From: CALKJU01 sp046349355
Lineage (GTDB): Bacteria > Pseudomonadota > Alphaproteobacteria > Geminicoccales > Geminicoccaceae
Reading direction: 5' to 3'
DNA length: 64,000 bases
Assembly (NCBI GenBank): GCA_046349355.1
Contig: JAXMCM010000024.1
Span: 124,001-188,000, forward strand
Shown: positions 9,336-17,858 of the stretch, in pieces
Numbering within the stretch: position 1 is the first letter of the stretch
How the letters are laid out: the number at the start of each line of letters is the position of its first letter
Notes under the pieces: generated by a model
Seen by the model: only the letters and a program-made list of their open reading frames with translations
Databases searched by the model: none
What the model was told of the DNA's origin: nothing
Made by a program: the position numbers and the translations under genes

Positions 9336-11804
9336 TTGCGCCGTTTCCTGAAGTTCGTCGGCTCGCTGCTGGTCGGTCTCGTCGTCCTCGTCGTCCTGGG
9401 CGGGGTCGGCCTCGTCTGGGCGCTGCGGTCCTACAGCGGCGACCTGCCGGCCATCGACGAGCTCGCCGACTACCGGCCGCCCACGGTCAGCCGCATCCAC
9501 GCCGGCGACGGCCGCCTGCTCGCCGAGTACGCCCGCGAGAAGCGCGTCTTCGTGCCGATCGACGCCATCCCCGACCTGGTCAAGCAGGCATTCATCGCCG
9601 CCGAGGACCAGAACTTCTACCGGCACCCGGGCATCGACCCGATGGGCATTGCCCGCGCGGCGCTGACCAACCTCGAGCGCTGGGGTTCCGACCAGCGCCC
9701 GCAGGGTGCCTCGACCATCACCCAGCAGGTCGCCAAGAACTTCCTCGTCGGCAACGAGATGTCGATCGACCGCAAGATCAAGGAGGCGATCCTCGCCTGG
9801 CGGATCGAGCGGGTGTTCAGCAAGGACCAGATCCTCGAGCTCTATCTGAACGACATCTTCCTCGGCAACCGCTCCTACGGCGTGGCCGCGGCGGCGCTGA
9901 ACTACTTCGACAAGTCCCTGGCCGACCTGACCGTCGCCGAGGCCGCCTTCCTGGGCGGATTGCCCAAGGCCCCCGGCCGCTACGACCCGGTCCGCGATCC
10001 CGAGGCCGCCAAGATCCGGCGCGACTACGTCATCGGCCGGATGGAGGCCGACGGCTACATCGACCGGGCCACCGCCGAGGCCGCGCGCGCCGAGCCGATC
10101 ACGCTGAGCCGGCGCGAGCCCGAGGCGTTCGCCCGCGCCGACTTCTTCACCGAGACGGTGCGCCGCCAGCTGGTCGCCGAATTCGGCGAGGCCGGCTTCT
10201 ACGAGGGCGGCCTGTCGGTGCGCACGACGGTGGATCCCCGCCTGCAGGCGATCGCCGACGCCGCCCTGCGCCGCGGCCTCGCCGCCTACGACCGCCGTCA
10301 CGGCTGGCGCGGCCCGGTCGGCACCATCGGCATCGATCCGGCGACCGGCGACTGGCGTGCCGCGCTCGACGGCTTCGATCCGGGCTTCGAGCTCGACAGC
10401 TGGCGGCTCGCCGTCGTCCTCGACAGCGGCAAGGGCGAGGCCCAGCTCGGCTTTACCGACGGCAGCGAGGACAGGCTCGGCCTCGACGAGGTGACCTGGG
10501 CCCGTGCCGTCGACACCGAAGGCAACGTTGGCCCGAAGGTGAAGCGTGTCGCCGACGTGCTGAAGCCCGGCGACATCGTCGTCGTCGAGTGGCTGGAGGA
10601 TGCGGACGGCAAGCCCGGCCGCTGGACGTTGCGCCAGCGCCCCGCCGTCGAGGGGGCGATCGTCGCGCTGAACCCGCACTCCGGGCGCCTGCTGGCCCTG
10701 AGCGGCGGCTTCAGCTACCGCCAGAGCAAGTTCGACCGCGCCACCCAGGCCCGCCGGCAGCCCGGCTCGTCGTTCAAGCCGTTCGTCTACCTGGCGGCCC
10801 TCGAGCAGGGCTACACGCCGGCCAGCATCATCGTCGACGGACCGCTGACCTTCGACCTCGGACCCGGCCTCGGGCAGTGGAAGCCGCAGAACTACAGCGA
10901 GAAGTTCTATGGCCCCAGCACGCTGCGTCTGGGCGTCGAGAAGTCGCGCAACCTGATGACCGTCCGGCTTGCCCAGGACATCGGCATGCAGAAGGTCGTC
11001 GACCTCGCCCGCCGCTTCGACATCGGCGAGGGCCTGCAGCCCTACCTGTCGGGGGCGCTGGGGGCGAGCGAGGTCGACCTGATGCACCTGACCACCGCCT
11101 ACGCGATGCTGGTGAATGGCGGCAAGCGCATCAGCCCGGCGCTGATCGAGCGCATCCAGGACCGCAACGGGCGGACCGTCCTGCGCCGCGACAACCGGCC
11201 CTGCGAGGGCTGCACCGCCGAGGCGTGGAGCGGCCAGGCGGCACCGGTGGTCGTCGACAACCGCGAGACCGTCGAGGATCCGCGCCTCGCCTTCCAGATG
11301 GTCAACATCCTCGAAGGCGTGGTCGAGCGCGGCACCGCCGAGGCCGCCAAGGCGCTCGGCCGCCCGCTCGCCGGCAAGACCGGCACCACCAACGACTCCA
11401 AGGATGCCTGGTTCGTCGGCTTCTCGCCCGATCTCGTCGTCGGCGTCTGGGTCGGCTTCGACCAGCCGCGCAGCCTCGGCGAGAAGGAGACCGGCGCCTC
11501 GGCGGCCCTGCCGATCTGGATGGACGTCATGGCCCAGGCCCTGAAGGACGAGCCGCCGGTGCCGTTCCGCACGCCGCCCGGCGTCAGCATCGTCCGCGTC
11601 GACGCCGAGACCGGGCTGCTGCCCGGCCGCTCGACCCGCACGGTCATCGCCGAGGCGTTCCTGCCGGGCACGGAGCCGACCAGCAGCACCGCCCGCAATC
11701 CCGCCGCGGAAGCCAGCTGGACCGGGGCGGAGGGCGGCGATCCCGGCGCGCTGGAGCCGCCGCCGCCGTCGGCCGAGGTGCCGGGCTCGAGCGGGCTCTA
11801 TTGA
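9336..11804 (+). CDS. mrcA: Bifunctional penicillin-binding protein 1A
   Basis: Class A PBP (822 residues) that polymerises and cross-links peptidoglycan. I chose the TTG start because GAGGGAAG lies eight bases upstream and the protein then begins RRFLKF, directly before the membrane anchor (SLLVGLVVLVVLGGVGLVWAL). The GT51 glycosyltransferase domain carries the catalytic Glu in EDQNFYRHPG (about residue 88). The transpeptidase domain has the Ser-x-x-Lys motif in GSSFKP (about 477), the second motif SRN in KSRNLM, and KTGT (about 680). A long domain between the two is typical of PBP1A. The Ser/Pro/Gly-rich tail is probably disordered. The symbol ponA is used equally often. Confidence 0.95.
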   Translation: MRRFLKFVGSLLVGLVVLVVLGGVGLVWALRSYSGDLPAIDELADYRPPTVSRIHAGDGRLLAEYAREKRVFVPIDAIPDLVKQAFIAAEDQNFYRHPGIDPMGIARAALTNLERWGSDQRPQGASTITQQVAKNFLVGNEMSIDRKIKEAILAWRIERVFSKDQILELYLNDIFLGNRSYGVAAAALNYFDKSLADLTVAEAAFLGGLPKAPGRYDPVRDPEAAKIRRDYVIGRMEADGYIDRATAEAARAEPITLSRREPEAFARADFFTETVRRQLVAEFGEAGFYEGGLSVRTTVDPRLQAIADAALRRGLAAYDRRHGWRGPVGTIGIDPATGDWRAALDGFDPGFELDSWRLAVVLDSGKGEAQLGFTDGSEDRLGLDEVTWARAVDTEGNVGPKVKRVADVLKPGDIVVVEWLEDADGKPGRWTLRQRPAVEGAIVALNPHSGRLLALSGGFSYRQSKFDRATQARRQPGSSFKPFVYLAALEQGYTPASIIVDGPLTFDLGPGLGQWKPQNYSEKFYGPSTLRLGVEKSRNLMTVRLAQDIGMQKVVDLARRFDIGEGLQPYLSGALGASEVDLMHLTTAYAMLVNGGKRISPALIERIQDRNGRTVLRRDNRPCEGCTAEAWSGQAAPVVVDNRETVEDPRLAFQMVNILEGVVERGTAEAAKALGRPLAGKTGTTNDSKDAWFVGFSPDLVVGVWVGFDQPRSLGEKETGASAALPIWMDVMAQALKDEPPVPFRTPPGVSIVRVDAETGLLPGRSTRTVIAEAFLPGTEPTSSTARNPAAEASWTGAEGGDPGALEPPPPSAEVPGSSGLY

Positions 11805-11870
11805 ACGGCCCTGCCCCAGCGGCTACACCGCGCTCCCCCGACCTGCGACCAGCATCCCGAGGCCCTGACG

Positions 11871-12993
11871 ATGCGTGCCGAGCTGCAGAACCTCGCCGAC
11901 GAGATCAAGCAGGGCCTCGACCTGCTGCGGAGGCATCTTTGACTGGGATGCCGCCCTCGTCCGCCTCGATGAGCTGAACGCCCTCTCCGAGGACCCCAAG
12001 CTCTGGGACAATGCGGAGCGCGCGCAGACGATCATGCGCGACCGCAACAGCCTTGCCGCCTCGGTCGAGGGCCAGAAGGGCATGGAGCAGAGCCTTGCCG
12101 ACGCGGCCGAGCTGGCCGAGCTGGCCGAGGCCGAAGGTGACGAGGCCACGATCGCCGCGATCCAGGAGGAGCTGTCGGCACTCCGCACCAAGGTGCAGCG
12201 CCTGCAGCTCGAATCGATGCTGTCGGGGGAGGCCGACCGCAACGACTGCTTCCTCGAGGTCAATGCCGGCGCCGGCGGCACCGAATCGCAGGACTGGGCC
12301 GAGATGCTCCTGCGCATGTACCTGCGCTGGGCGGAGCAGCACGGCTACAAGGTCGAGTGGGTCGAGGAGAGCGGCGGCGAGGAGGCCGGCATCAAGTCGG
12401 CGACGATCAAGCTCACCGGCGAGAACGCCTATGGCTGGCTGAAGACCGAGTCCGGGATCCACCGGCTGGTGCGGATCTCGCCGTTCGACAGCAACGCCCG
12501 CCGCCACACCAGCTTCGCCAGCGTCTGGGTGTTCCCGGTCATCGACGACAGCATCCAGGTCGAGATCCTCGACAAGGACCTGAAGATCGACACCTACCGG
12601 GCCAGCGGCGCCGGCGGCCAGCACGTCAACCGGACCGACTCGGCGATCCGCATCACCCACATGCCGACCGGGGTCGTCGTCGCCTGCCAGGCCGACCGCA
12701 GCCAGCACCGCAACCGGGCGCAGGCGATGGACATGCTCCGCGCCCGCCTCTACGAGCTCGAGCTCAAGAAGCGCCAGGCCGCCGCGGACGCGATCGAGGC
12801 CAACAAGACCGACATCGGCTTCGGTCACCAGATCCGCAACTACGTCCTCCACCCCTACAAGATGGTGAAGGACCTGCGGACCGGGATCGAGAGCGGCAAT
12901 CCGCAGGCGGTCCTCGACGGCGACCTCGACACGTTCCTCGAGGCCAGCCTCGCCCAGGGCGTCACCAACCGCCGCCCCGAGGCCGAGGCCTAG
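11871..12993 (+). CDS. prfB: Peptide chain release factor 2, made by programmed +1 frameshifting
   Basis: RF2 terminates translation at UGA and UAA. The zero frame starts at this ATG, encodes 23 residues ending LLRRHL, and stops at an in-frame TGA (11940-11942). Skipping base 11940 continues in the +1 frame as DWDAALVRLDELN to the stop at 12993, giving a 373-residue protein colinear with E. coli RF2 (RGYLDYDA there, RRHLDWDA here). The stop-recognition tripeptide SPF and the catalytic GGQ (SGAGGQHVNRT) are intact. When RF2 is scarce the ribosome pauses at its own UGA and slips, so the gene is autoregulated. Confidence 0.96.
11929..11943 (+). promoter_or_regulatory. RF2 programmed +1 frameshift site
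   Basis: GGAGG (11929-11933) acts as an internal Shine-Dalgarno three bases before the slippery CTT TGA C (11937-11943). This is the same arrangement as in E. coli prfB, where spacing and the C after UGA drive efficient slippage. Confidence 0.93.
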
Positions 12994-13010
12994 ACGGCGC
13001 GTCGGCCGCG

Positions 13011-13643
13011 ATGCCGCGGCCCAACCGCGTCAGCCCGTTCGGGACCTTCGACGCGGTTGCAGCGCGCGGCACGCTGACCGGCAACCGCGGCGTCCTGCAC
13101 GACCGGGACGGCCAGCTCGGCAAGGCGCGCTGGCGCCACCGCCGTTGGATCGTCTGCCGCCTCGACTGGCAGGGCATCCGCCGACCGATCATGGCGCCAG
13201 GGCGGTGGACCGAGCTGTTCTTCCTCGACGAGGCCGTCGCCTTCGCCGCCGGGCACCGTCCCTGCGCCTACTGCCGTCGCGACGACTACCGCCGCTTCGT
13301 CGCGGCCTGGCACGCCGCCGGACTACCGTTACCGGCTTCCGGCCCGGTGGCCGACAGCATCGACCGGACCCTGCACGCGGCGCGGATCGACCCGTCGAGC
13401 GGCGAGCAGCGGCGGCATCGGGGCGACGCCACGGCCCTTCCGACAGGCTGCATGATCTCGGCGCCCTCCGGCGAAGCCCTGCTCGTCGTCGGCTCAGCCT
13501 GTCGCGTCTGGTCGCACGCAGGCTATGGCCCGCTGCGCCCGCTGCCGGCAGGACGGGTCGATGTGCTCACCCCCGAGCCCCTGGTGCGGGTTCTTGCTGC
13601 CGGCTACCGGCCGGCCCTGCATCCGACGGCCTCGGGCGACTAG
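13011..13643 (+). CDS. Uncharacterised protein with an Ada-like CxxC segment
   Basis: Protein of 210 residues that starts 18 bases after prfB. I do not know its function. The N-terminal half has conserved-looking blocks (SPFGTFDAVAARGTLTGNRG, WRHRRWIVCRLDW). The stretch DEAVAFAAGHRPCAYCRRDD resembles the metal-binding segment of Ada-type alkylation sensors (a helix, then G-x-R-P-C-x-x-C). Only one other Cys (in IVCRL) lies upstream, so a full four-Cys zinc site is not evident. There is no signal peptide or membrane segment. It may be an independent conserved hypothetical. Confidence 0.75.
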   Translation: MPRPNRVSPFGTFDAVAARGTLTGNRGVLHDRDGQLGKARWRHRRWIVCRLDWQGIRRPIMAPGRWTELFFLDEAVAFAAGHRPCAYCRRDDYRRFVAAWHAAGLPLPASGPVADSIDRTLHAARIDPSSGEQRRHRGDATALPTGCMISAPSGEALLVVGSACRVWSHAGYGPLRPLPAGRVDVLTPEPLVRVLAAGYRPALHPTASGD

Positions 13644-13738
13644 GAGGCGAGCCCGCAGCCCCTCGAAGGCGATCCTGCCACAATTCGGCGATCCCTCATG
13701 CGGGGTGGCTCACGCCCGCAAAGGAATCGACGCCGCGA

Positions 13739-15664
13739 TCAGGCGACGTTCTTGCGCCCGACGACCCGCCGCGAGGTCGTTCCGATGACTCCGGTCACGG
13801 TGCGGACGATCCCGGCGGCGTCGAGCCCCACCTCCTCGTACTGACCGTTCGGCGTGCCATGCTCGACGAAGCGGTCCGGCAGGACCATGCTCCGCAGCTT
13901 GGTCCGCCCGCCGTCCAGCAGGCCGGCCTCGAGCATGAAGTTCTGCACGTGGCTGCCGAAGCCGCCGATCGAGCCCTCCTCGATGGTCACGAGCAGCTGG
14001 TGACTGCCGGCAAGCTGGCGGATCAGGGCCTCGTCGAGCGGCTTGGCGAAGCGGGCATCGGCCACGGTCACCGAGACGCCCTGCTCGTCCAGCAGCTCGG
14101 CGGCGCGCACGGCCTCGGCGAGGCGGGCGCCGAAGCTGAGGATCGCGACCTGCGTGCCTTCTCGGATGACGCGTCCTTTGCCGATCGGCAGCGGCTCGCC
14201 AGCTTCCGGCAGCTCGAGGCCCCAGCCTTCGCCGCGCGGATAGCGGAAGGCGATCGGCCCGGAATCATGCCGCGCGGCGGTCGCCACCATGTGGGTGAGC
14301 TCGACCTCGTCGGCGGCGGCCATGACGACGAAGCCCGGCAGGCAGGCGAGATAGGCGACGTCGAAGCTGCCGGCATGGGTGGCCCCGTCGGCACCGACGA
14401 GCCCGGCCCGGTCGATGGCGAAGCGCACCGGCAGGTTCTGGATCGCGACGTCGTGGACGACCTGGTCGTAGGCCCGCTGCAGGAACGTCGAGTAGATGGC
14501 GCAGAACGGGCGGAAGCCCTCGGTGGCGAGGCCGGCGGCGAAGGTCACGGCGTGCTGCTCGGCGATGCCGACGTCGAAGTTGCGCTCGGGAAAGCGCGAC
14601 TGGAACAAGTTGAGGCCCGTGCCCGAGGGCATGGCGGCATTGATGGCAACGATCCGGTCGTCGCGCTCGGCCTCCTTGATCAGGGCACGGGCGAACACCG
14701 AGGTGTAGCTGGGCGCGTTGCTGCGGCCGCCCAGCTGGGCGCCGGTGGCCACATTGAACTTGCCGACGCCGTGGTACTTGTCCTCAGACGCCTCGGCCGG
14801 CGGGTAGCCCTTGCCCTTTTGGGTGACGACGTGGATCAGGACCGGTCCGCGGTTCGGATCGTCGCGGACGTTCTCGAGCACCGGCAGCAGGTGGTCGAGG
14901 TTATGCCCGTCGAGCGGGCCGATGTAGTAGAAGCCCAGCTCCTCGAACAGCGTGCCGCCGACGGCAAGGCCTCGCGCATATTCCTCGGCCCGCGCCGCCG
15001 CCTTCTGCAGCGAGGTCGGGAACGCCCGGGTGAGCTGCTTCGCGGTATGCCGGAAGCTCCGGTAGGCGTGCGAGGAGACGACCCGCGACAGGTAGGTGCT
15101 CATCGCCCCGACCGGCGGTGCGATCGACATGTCGTTGTCGTTGAGGATGACGATCACCCGGCCACGCAGGGCCCCGGCATTGTTCATGGCCTCGTAGGCC
15201 ATGCCGGCGCTCATGGCGCCATCGCCGATGACGCAGACGACATTGCGCTCGAGGCCGTCGAGCCGCGCACCGATCGCCATGCCGAGCCCGGCCGAGATCG
15301 AGGTCGAGCTGTGAGCAGCGCCGAAGGGATCGTATTCGCTTTCGGACCGGCGGGTGAAACCCGACAGGCCGCCGGGCTGGCGCAGCGTGCGGATACGGTC
15401 GCGGCGCCCGGTGACGATCTTGTGCGGATAGGCCTGGTGACCGACGTCCCAGATCAACCGGTCGTCGGGAGTCTCGAAGACGTAGTGCAGCGCCACCGTC
15501 AGCTCGACCACGCCGAGGCCGGCGCCGAGATGCCCGCCGGTGACCGAGACGGCCGAGATCGTCTCCTGCCGCAGCTCGTCGGCGACTTGCCGCAGCTTGC
15601 TCCGCTCGATCCGGCGCAGGTCGGCGGGCTCGCGGATCTGGTCGAGTAGCGGCGTCTCGCTCAT
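13739..15664 (-). CDS. dxs: 1-deoxy-D-xylulose-5-phosphate synthase
   Basis: Thiamine-diphosphate enzyme that condenses pyruvate and glyceraldehyde-3-phosphate, the first step of the MEP isoprenoid pathway. The ATG giving MSETPLLDQI yields 641 residues, the normal length. Visible are the TPP site GDGAMSAGMAYEAMNNAG, the AHSSTSISAGLGMA loop, DVGIAEQHAVTFAAGLA in the central domain and a C-terminal transketolase-like domain. It follows ispA by 22 bases at the end of a leftward run, so both ends of early isoprenoid supply are encoded together. Confidence 0.97.
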   Translation of the reverse strand: MSETPLLDQIREPADLRRIERSKLRQVADELRQETISAVSVTGGHLGAGLGVVELTVALHYVFETPDDRLIWDVGHQAYPHKIVTGRRDRIRTLRQPGGLSGFTRRSESEYDPFGAAHSSTSISAGLGMAIGARLDGLERNVVCVIGDGAMSAGMAYEAMNNAGALRGRVIVILNDNDMSIAPPVGAMSTYLSRVVSSHAYRSFRHTAKQLTRAFPTSLQKAAARAEEYARGLAVGGTLFEELGFYYIGPLDGHNLDHLLPVLENVRDDPNRGPVLIHVVTQKGKGYPPAEASEDKYHGVGKFNVATGAQLGGRSNAPSYTSVFARALIKEAERDDRIVAINAAMPSGTGLNLFQSRFPERNFDVGIAEQHAVTFAAGLATEGFRPFCAIYSTFLQRAYDQVVHDVAIQNLPVRFAIDRAGLVGADGATHAGSFDVAYLACLPGFVVMAAADEVELTHMVATAARHDSGPIAFRYPRGEGWGLELPEAGEPLPIGKGRVIREGTQVAILSFGARLAEAVRAAELLDEQGVSVTVADARFAKPLDEALIRQLAGSHQLLVTIEEGSIGGFGSHVQNFMLEAGLLDGGRTKLRSMVLPDRFVEHGTPNGQYEEVGLDAAGIVRTVTGVIGTTSRRVVGRKNVA

Positions 15665-15686
15665 ACGTGGTGCCCAGCCCCGATTC

Positions 15687-16574
15687 TTATGCGTTGCGAT
15701 TGATAACGAACGACAGCAGCTCCCGCAGGAGCGTGGCCCTTGCGCCGAGGTTGTCAAGCCGCCCTGACGCCCGCGCCTCGACCTTTGCCAGCTCGGCCTT
15801 CGCTCCGTCGATCCCCAGCAGGCGGATCAGCGTGGCCTTGTCGGCCGCGGCGTCGATCCCGCTGTCCTTGCCGGTGGCCTGCGCGTCACCCTCGGCGTCG
15901 AGCAGGTCGTCCTTGATCTGGAAGGCGAGACCGAGATCGGCCGCGTAGGCGGCGACATCGGCGCGCGTGGCCGCGTCGAGGCTGGCCAGCAGCGCGCCGG
16001 CATCGCAGCTGAAGGCGATCATCGCCCCGGTCTTCAGCCGCTCGACCTCGAGGACGTCCCCGACATCGGCCGTGGCATGCTCGGCCGCGAGGTCGAGCAG
16101 CTGGCCCCCGCACATCCCGGCGGCGCCGGCGGCGCGACCGAGGCCGAGCACAAGGCCGCAGCGCAGCGCCGGATCCGCCGGCCAGTCGTCGCGGCCCAGC
16201 ACCTCGAAGGCCAGCGTCAGCAACGCGTCGCCGGCGAGAACGGCGATACCCTCGCCAAAGACGCGGTGGCAGGTCGGCTTGCCGCGGCGCAGCAGCGCGT
16301 CGTCCATCGCCGGCAGGTCGTCATGGACCAGCGAGTAGGCGTGGACCATCTCAATCGCCGCGCCGACCCTCGCCACGGCGCGGGGATCGGCGTTGCCCAG
16401 CTCCGCCACCGCCGCGACGAGCATCGGCCGGAAGCGTTTGCCGCCACCCATCGCGGCGTAGCGCATCGCCTCGCCGAGATGGCCGAGCAGGCCGTCGGAC
16501 GGCGGCAGCAGGCGGTCGAGCTCCTGCTCGATGGCCGCGACGACGGTGGTGCTTCGCTCGGCGAGAAGGCTCAC
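15687..16574 (-). CDS. ispA: Farnesyl (polyprenyl) diphosphate synthase
   Basis: Trans-prenyltransferase of 295 residues that builds C15 farnesyl diphosphate from IPP and DMAPP, the precursor of undecaprenyl, quinone and hopanoid chains. The first Asp-rich motif is HDDLPAMDDA and the second is KDDLLD; GGKRFRP binds the diphosphate. The start is GTG inside the xseB stop (GTGA), so the genes are translationally coupled. Size and motif layout fit the bacterial short-chain group. Confidence 0.94.
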   Translation of the reverse strand: MSLLAERSTTVVAAIEQELDRLLPPSDGLLGHLGEAMRYAAMGGGKRFRPMLVAAVAELGNADPRAVARVGAAIEMVHAYSLVHDDLPAMDDALLRRGKPTCHRVFGEGIAVLAGDALLTLAFEVLGRDDWPADPALRCGLVLGLGRAAGAAGMCGGQLLDLAAEHATADVGDVLEVERLKTGAMIAFSCDAGALLASLDAATRADVAAYAADLGLAFQIKDDLLDAEGDAQATGKDSGIDAAADKATLIRLLGIDGAKAELAKVEARASGRLDNLGARATLLRELLSFVINRNA

Positions 16575-16843
16575 GACTGGCTGTCGAGCGGGACCGCGCG
16601 CGCTCTCCCCTCGGCATCGAGGGTCAGCTTCTCGACGCGCATCTGCGCCTCGCGCAGTTTGTCCGCGCAGTGCTGGCGCAACGCGGTGCCGCGCTCGTAG
16701 GCGGCGATCGAGGCCTCGAGATCCAGCTGGCCACGCTCGAGCCGCTGAACAATGGCCTCGAGCTCGGCCAGCGCCGCCTCGAAGGTCATGCCGGCGATCG
16801 GTGCGGCATCGCTCTCGCGCTCGCCGATGAACGGATCGGCCAT
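16571..16843 (-). CDS. xseB: Exodeoxyribonuclease VII small subunit
   Basis: Protein of 90 residues with the family pattern FEAALAELEAIVQRLERGQL followed by two amphipathic helices. XseB coats the XseA coiled coil in the single-strand-specific nuclease ExoVII. The large subunit gene is not in this window. It overlaps ispA by four bases and follows the deacetylase gene by 15. Confidence 0.93.
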   Translation of the reverse strand: MADPFIGERESDAAPIAGMTFEAALAELEAIVQRLERGQLDLEASIAAYERGTALRQHCADKLREAQMRVEKLTLDAEGRARAVPLDSQS

Positions 16844-16858
16844 CCCTGTCCCCGCTGC

Positions 16859-17842
16859 TCAGGCCGCCAAGAGGGCCTTCAGGTGCGCCACGACGCTGCG
16901 CCCCAGCGCCGGCGGATCGTAGCCGCCCTCGAGCACCGACACCACGCGGCCGGACGCGTGTTTCGCGGCAAGGCCGAGAGTTGCGGTCGTCACCCAGGCG
17001 AAATCGTCCTCGGTCAGCCGCAGCTGCGCCAGCGGATCGGCCATGTGCGCGTCGAAGCCAGCGGAGACCATCACCAGCTCGGGCGCGAAGGCGTCGATGC
17101 GCGGCAGGATGGTCGTCTCGACGGCGCGGCGGAAGGCGGCGGAGCCGGTGCCGGCCGGTAGCGGGCAGTTGACGATGTTGTCGTGCGCCCCGGTCTCGCC
17201 GGCAGCACCGGTGCCCGGATAGAGCGGCGACTGGTGCGTCGACAGGTAGAGCGTGTCCGGGTCGTTCCAGAACGCCGCCTGGGTGCCGTTGCCGTGGTGC
17301 ACGTCGAAGTCGAAGATCGCGATCCGCTTCAGCCCGTGCTCGTGGCGGGCCTGCATGGCGCCGATGGCGACGCTGTTGAACAGGCAGAAACCCATGGCGG
17401 TCGCGGGCTCGGCATGATGGCCGGGCGGCCGCATGGCGCAGAAGGCAGCCCTGGCCTCGCCGCCGACCACGGCGTCGACCGCGGCGCAGGCGGCACCTGC
17501 CGCGCGCAGCGCCGCCTCGGCCGAGGCGGGCGACATCACCGTATCCGGATCGAGCCGCCGGTAACCCGTGGCCGGGGCCTCGCCGAGGATTGACGCCGGA
17601 TACGGATCGGGATGCACCCGCCGGACCTGCTCGAGCGTCGCCTGCGGCGCCTCGCGGCGCTGCAGCCCGTCGAGGGAAGCCGCCTGGATGGCGGCATTGA
17701 TCGCCGCAAGGCGGATGGGAGCCTCGGGATGGCCCGGGCCCGGATCGTGGGCGGCGGCGATCGGATGGGAGAACAGCAGGACCAAGGTTCCTCGCGGCGG
17801 CCGGTGATCCGGCCTTATCGGCCGGGGCTCCGCCGCTGGCAA
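16859..17842 (-). CDS. Histone deacetylase family protein (class II-like)
   Basis: Zinc-dependent hydrolase of up to 327 residues that removes acetyl groups from lysine-like or polyamine substrates. Motifs seen are RPPGHHAE, the zinc ligands in DFDVHHGNGTQ, SAGFDAHMADPL, and the C-terminal LEGGYD. The upstream TTG gives an Arg/Pro-rich extension; the TTG at 17785, preceded by GAGGA, gives a start (LVLLFSHP) closer to homologues. It sits between mfd and xseB in a close-packed leftward run. The natural substrate is unknown. Confidence 0.9.
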   Translation of the reverse strand: MPAAEPRPIRPDHRPPRGTLVLLFSHPIAAAHDPGPGHPEAPIRLAAINAAIQAASLDGLQRREAPQATLEQVRRVHPDPYPASILGEAPATGYRRLDPDTVMSPASAEAALRAAGAACAAVDAVVGGEARAAFCAMRPPGHHAEPATAMGFCLFNSVAIGAMQARHEHGLKRIAIFDFDVHHGNGTQAAFWNDPDTLYLSTHQSPLYPGTGAAGETGAHDNIVNCPLPAGTGSAAFRRAVETTILPRIDAFAPELVMVSAGFDAHMADPLAQLRLTEDDFAWVTTATLGLAAKHASGRVVSVLEGGYDPPALGRSVVAHLKALLAA

Positions 17843-17858
17843 GCGAGGCGGCGGCGGC

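Noticed and set aside
9312..11087. Long minus-strand frame opposite the PBP1A gene
   Set aside because: It is an antisense shadow in GC-rich DNA; the PBP1A catalytic motifs are all on the plus strand.
11940..11942. In-frame TGA in prfB as a mutation or sequencing error
   Set aside because: The SD-like element, spacing and CTT TGA C exactly match the known programmed frameshift.
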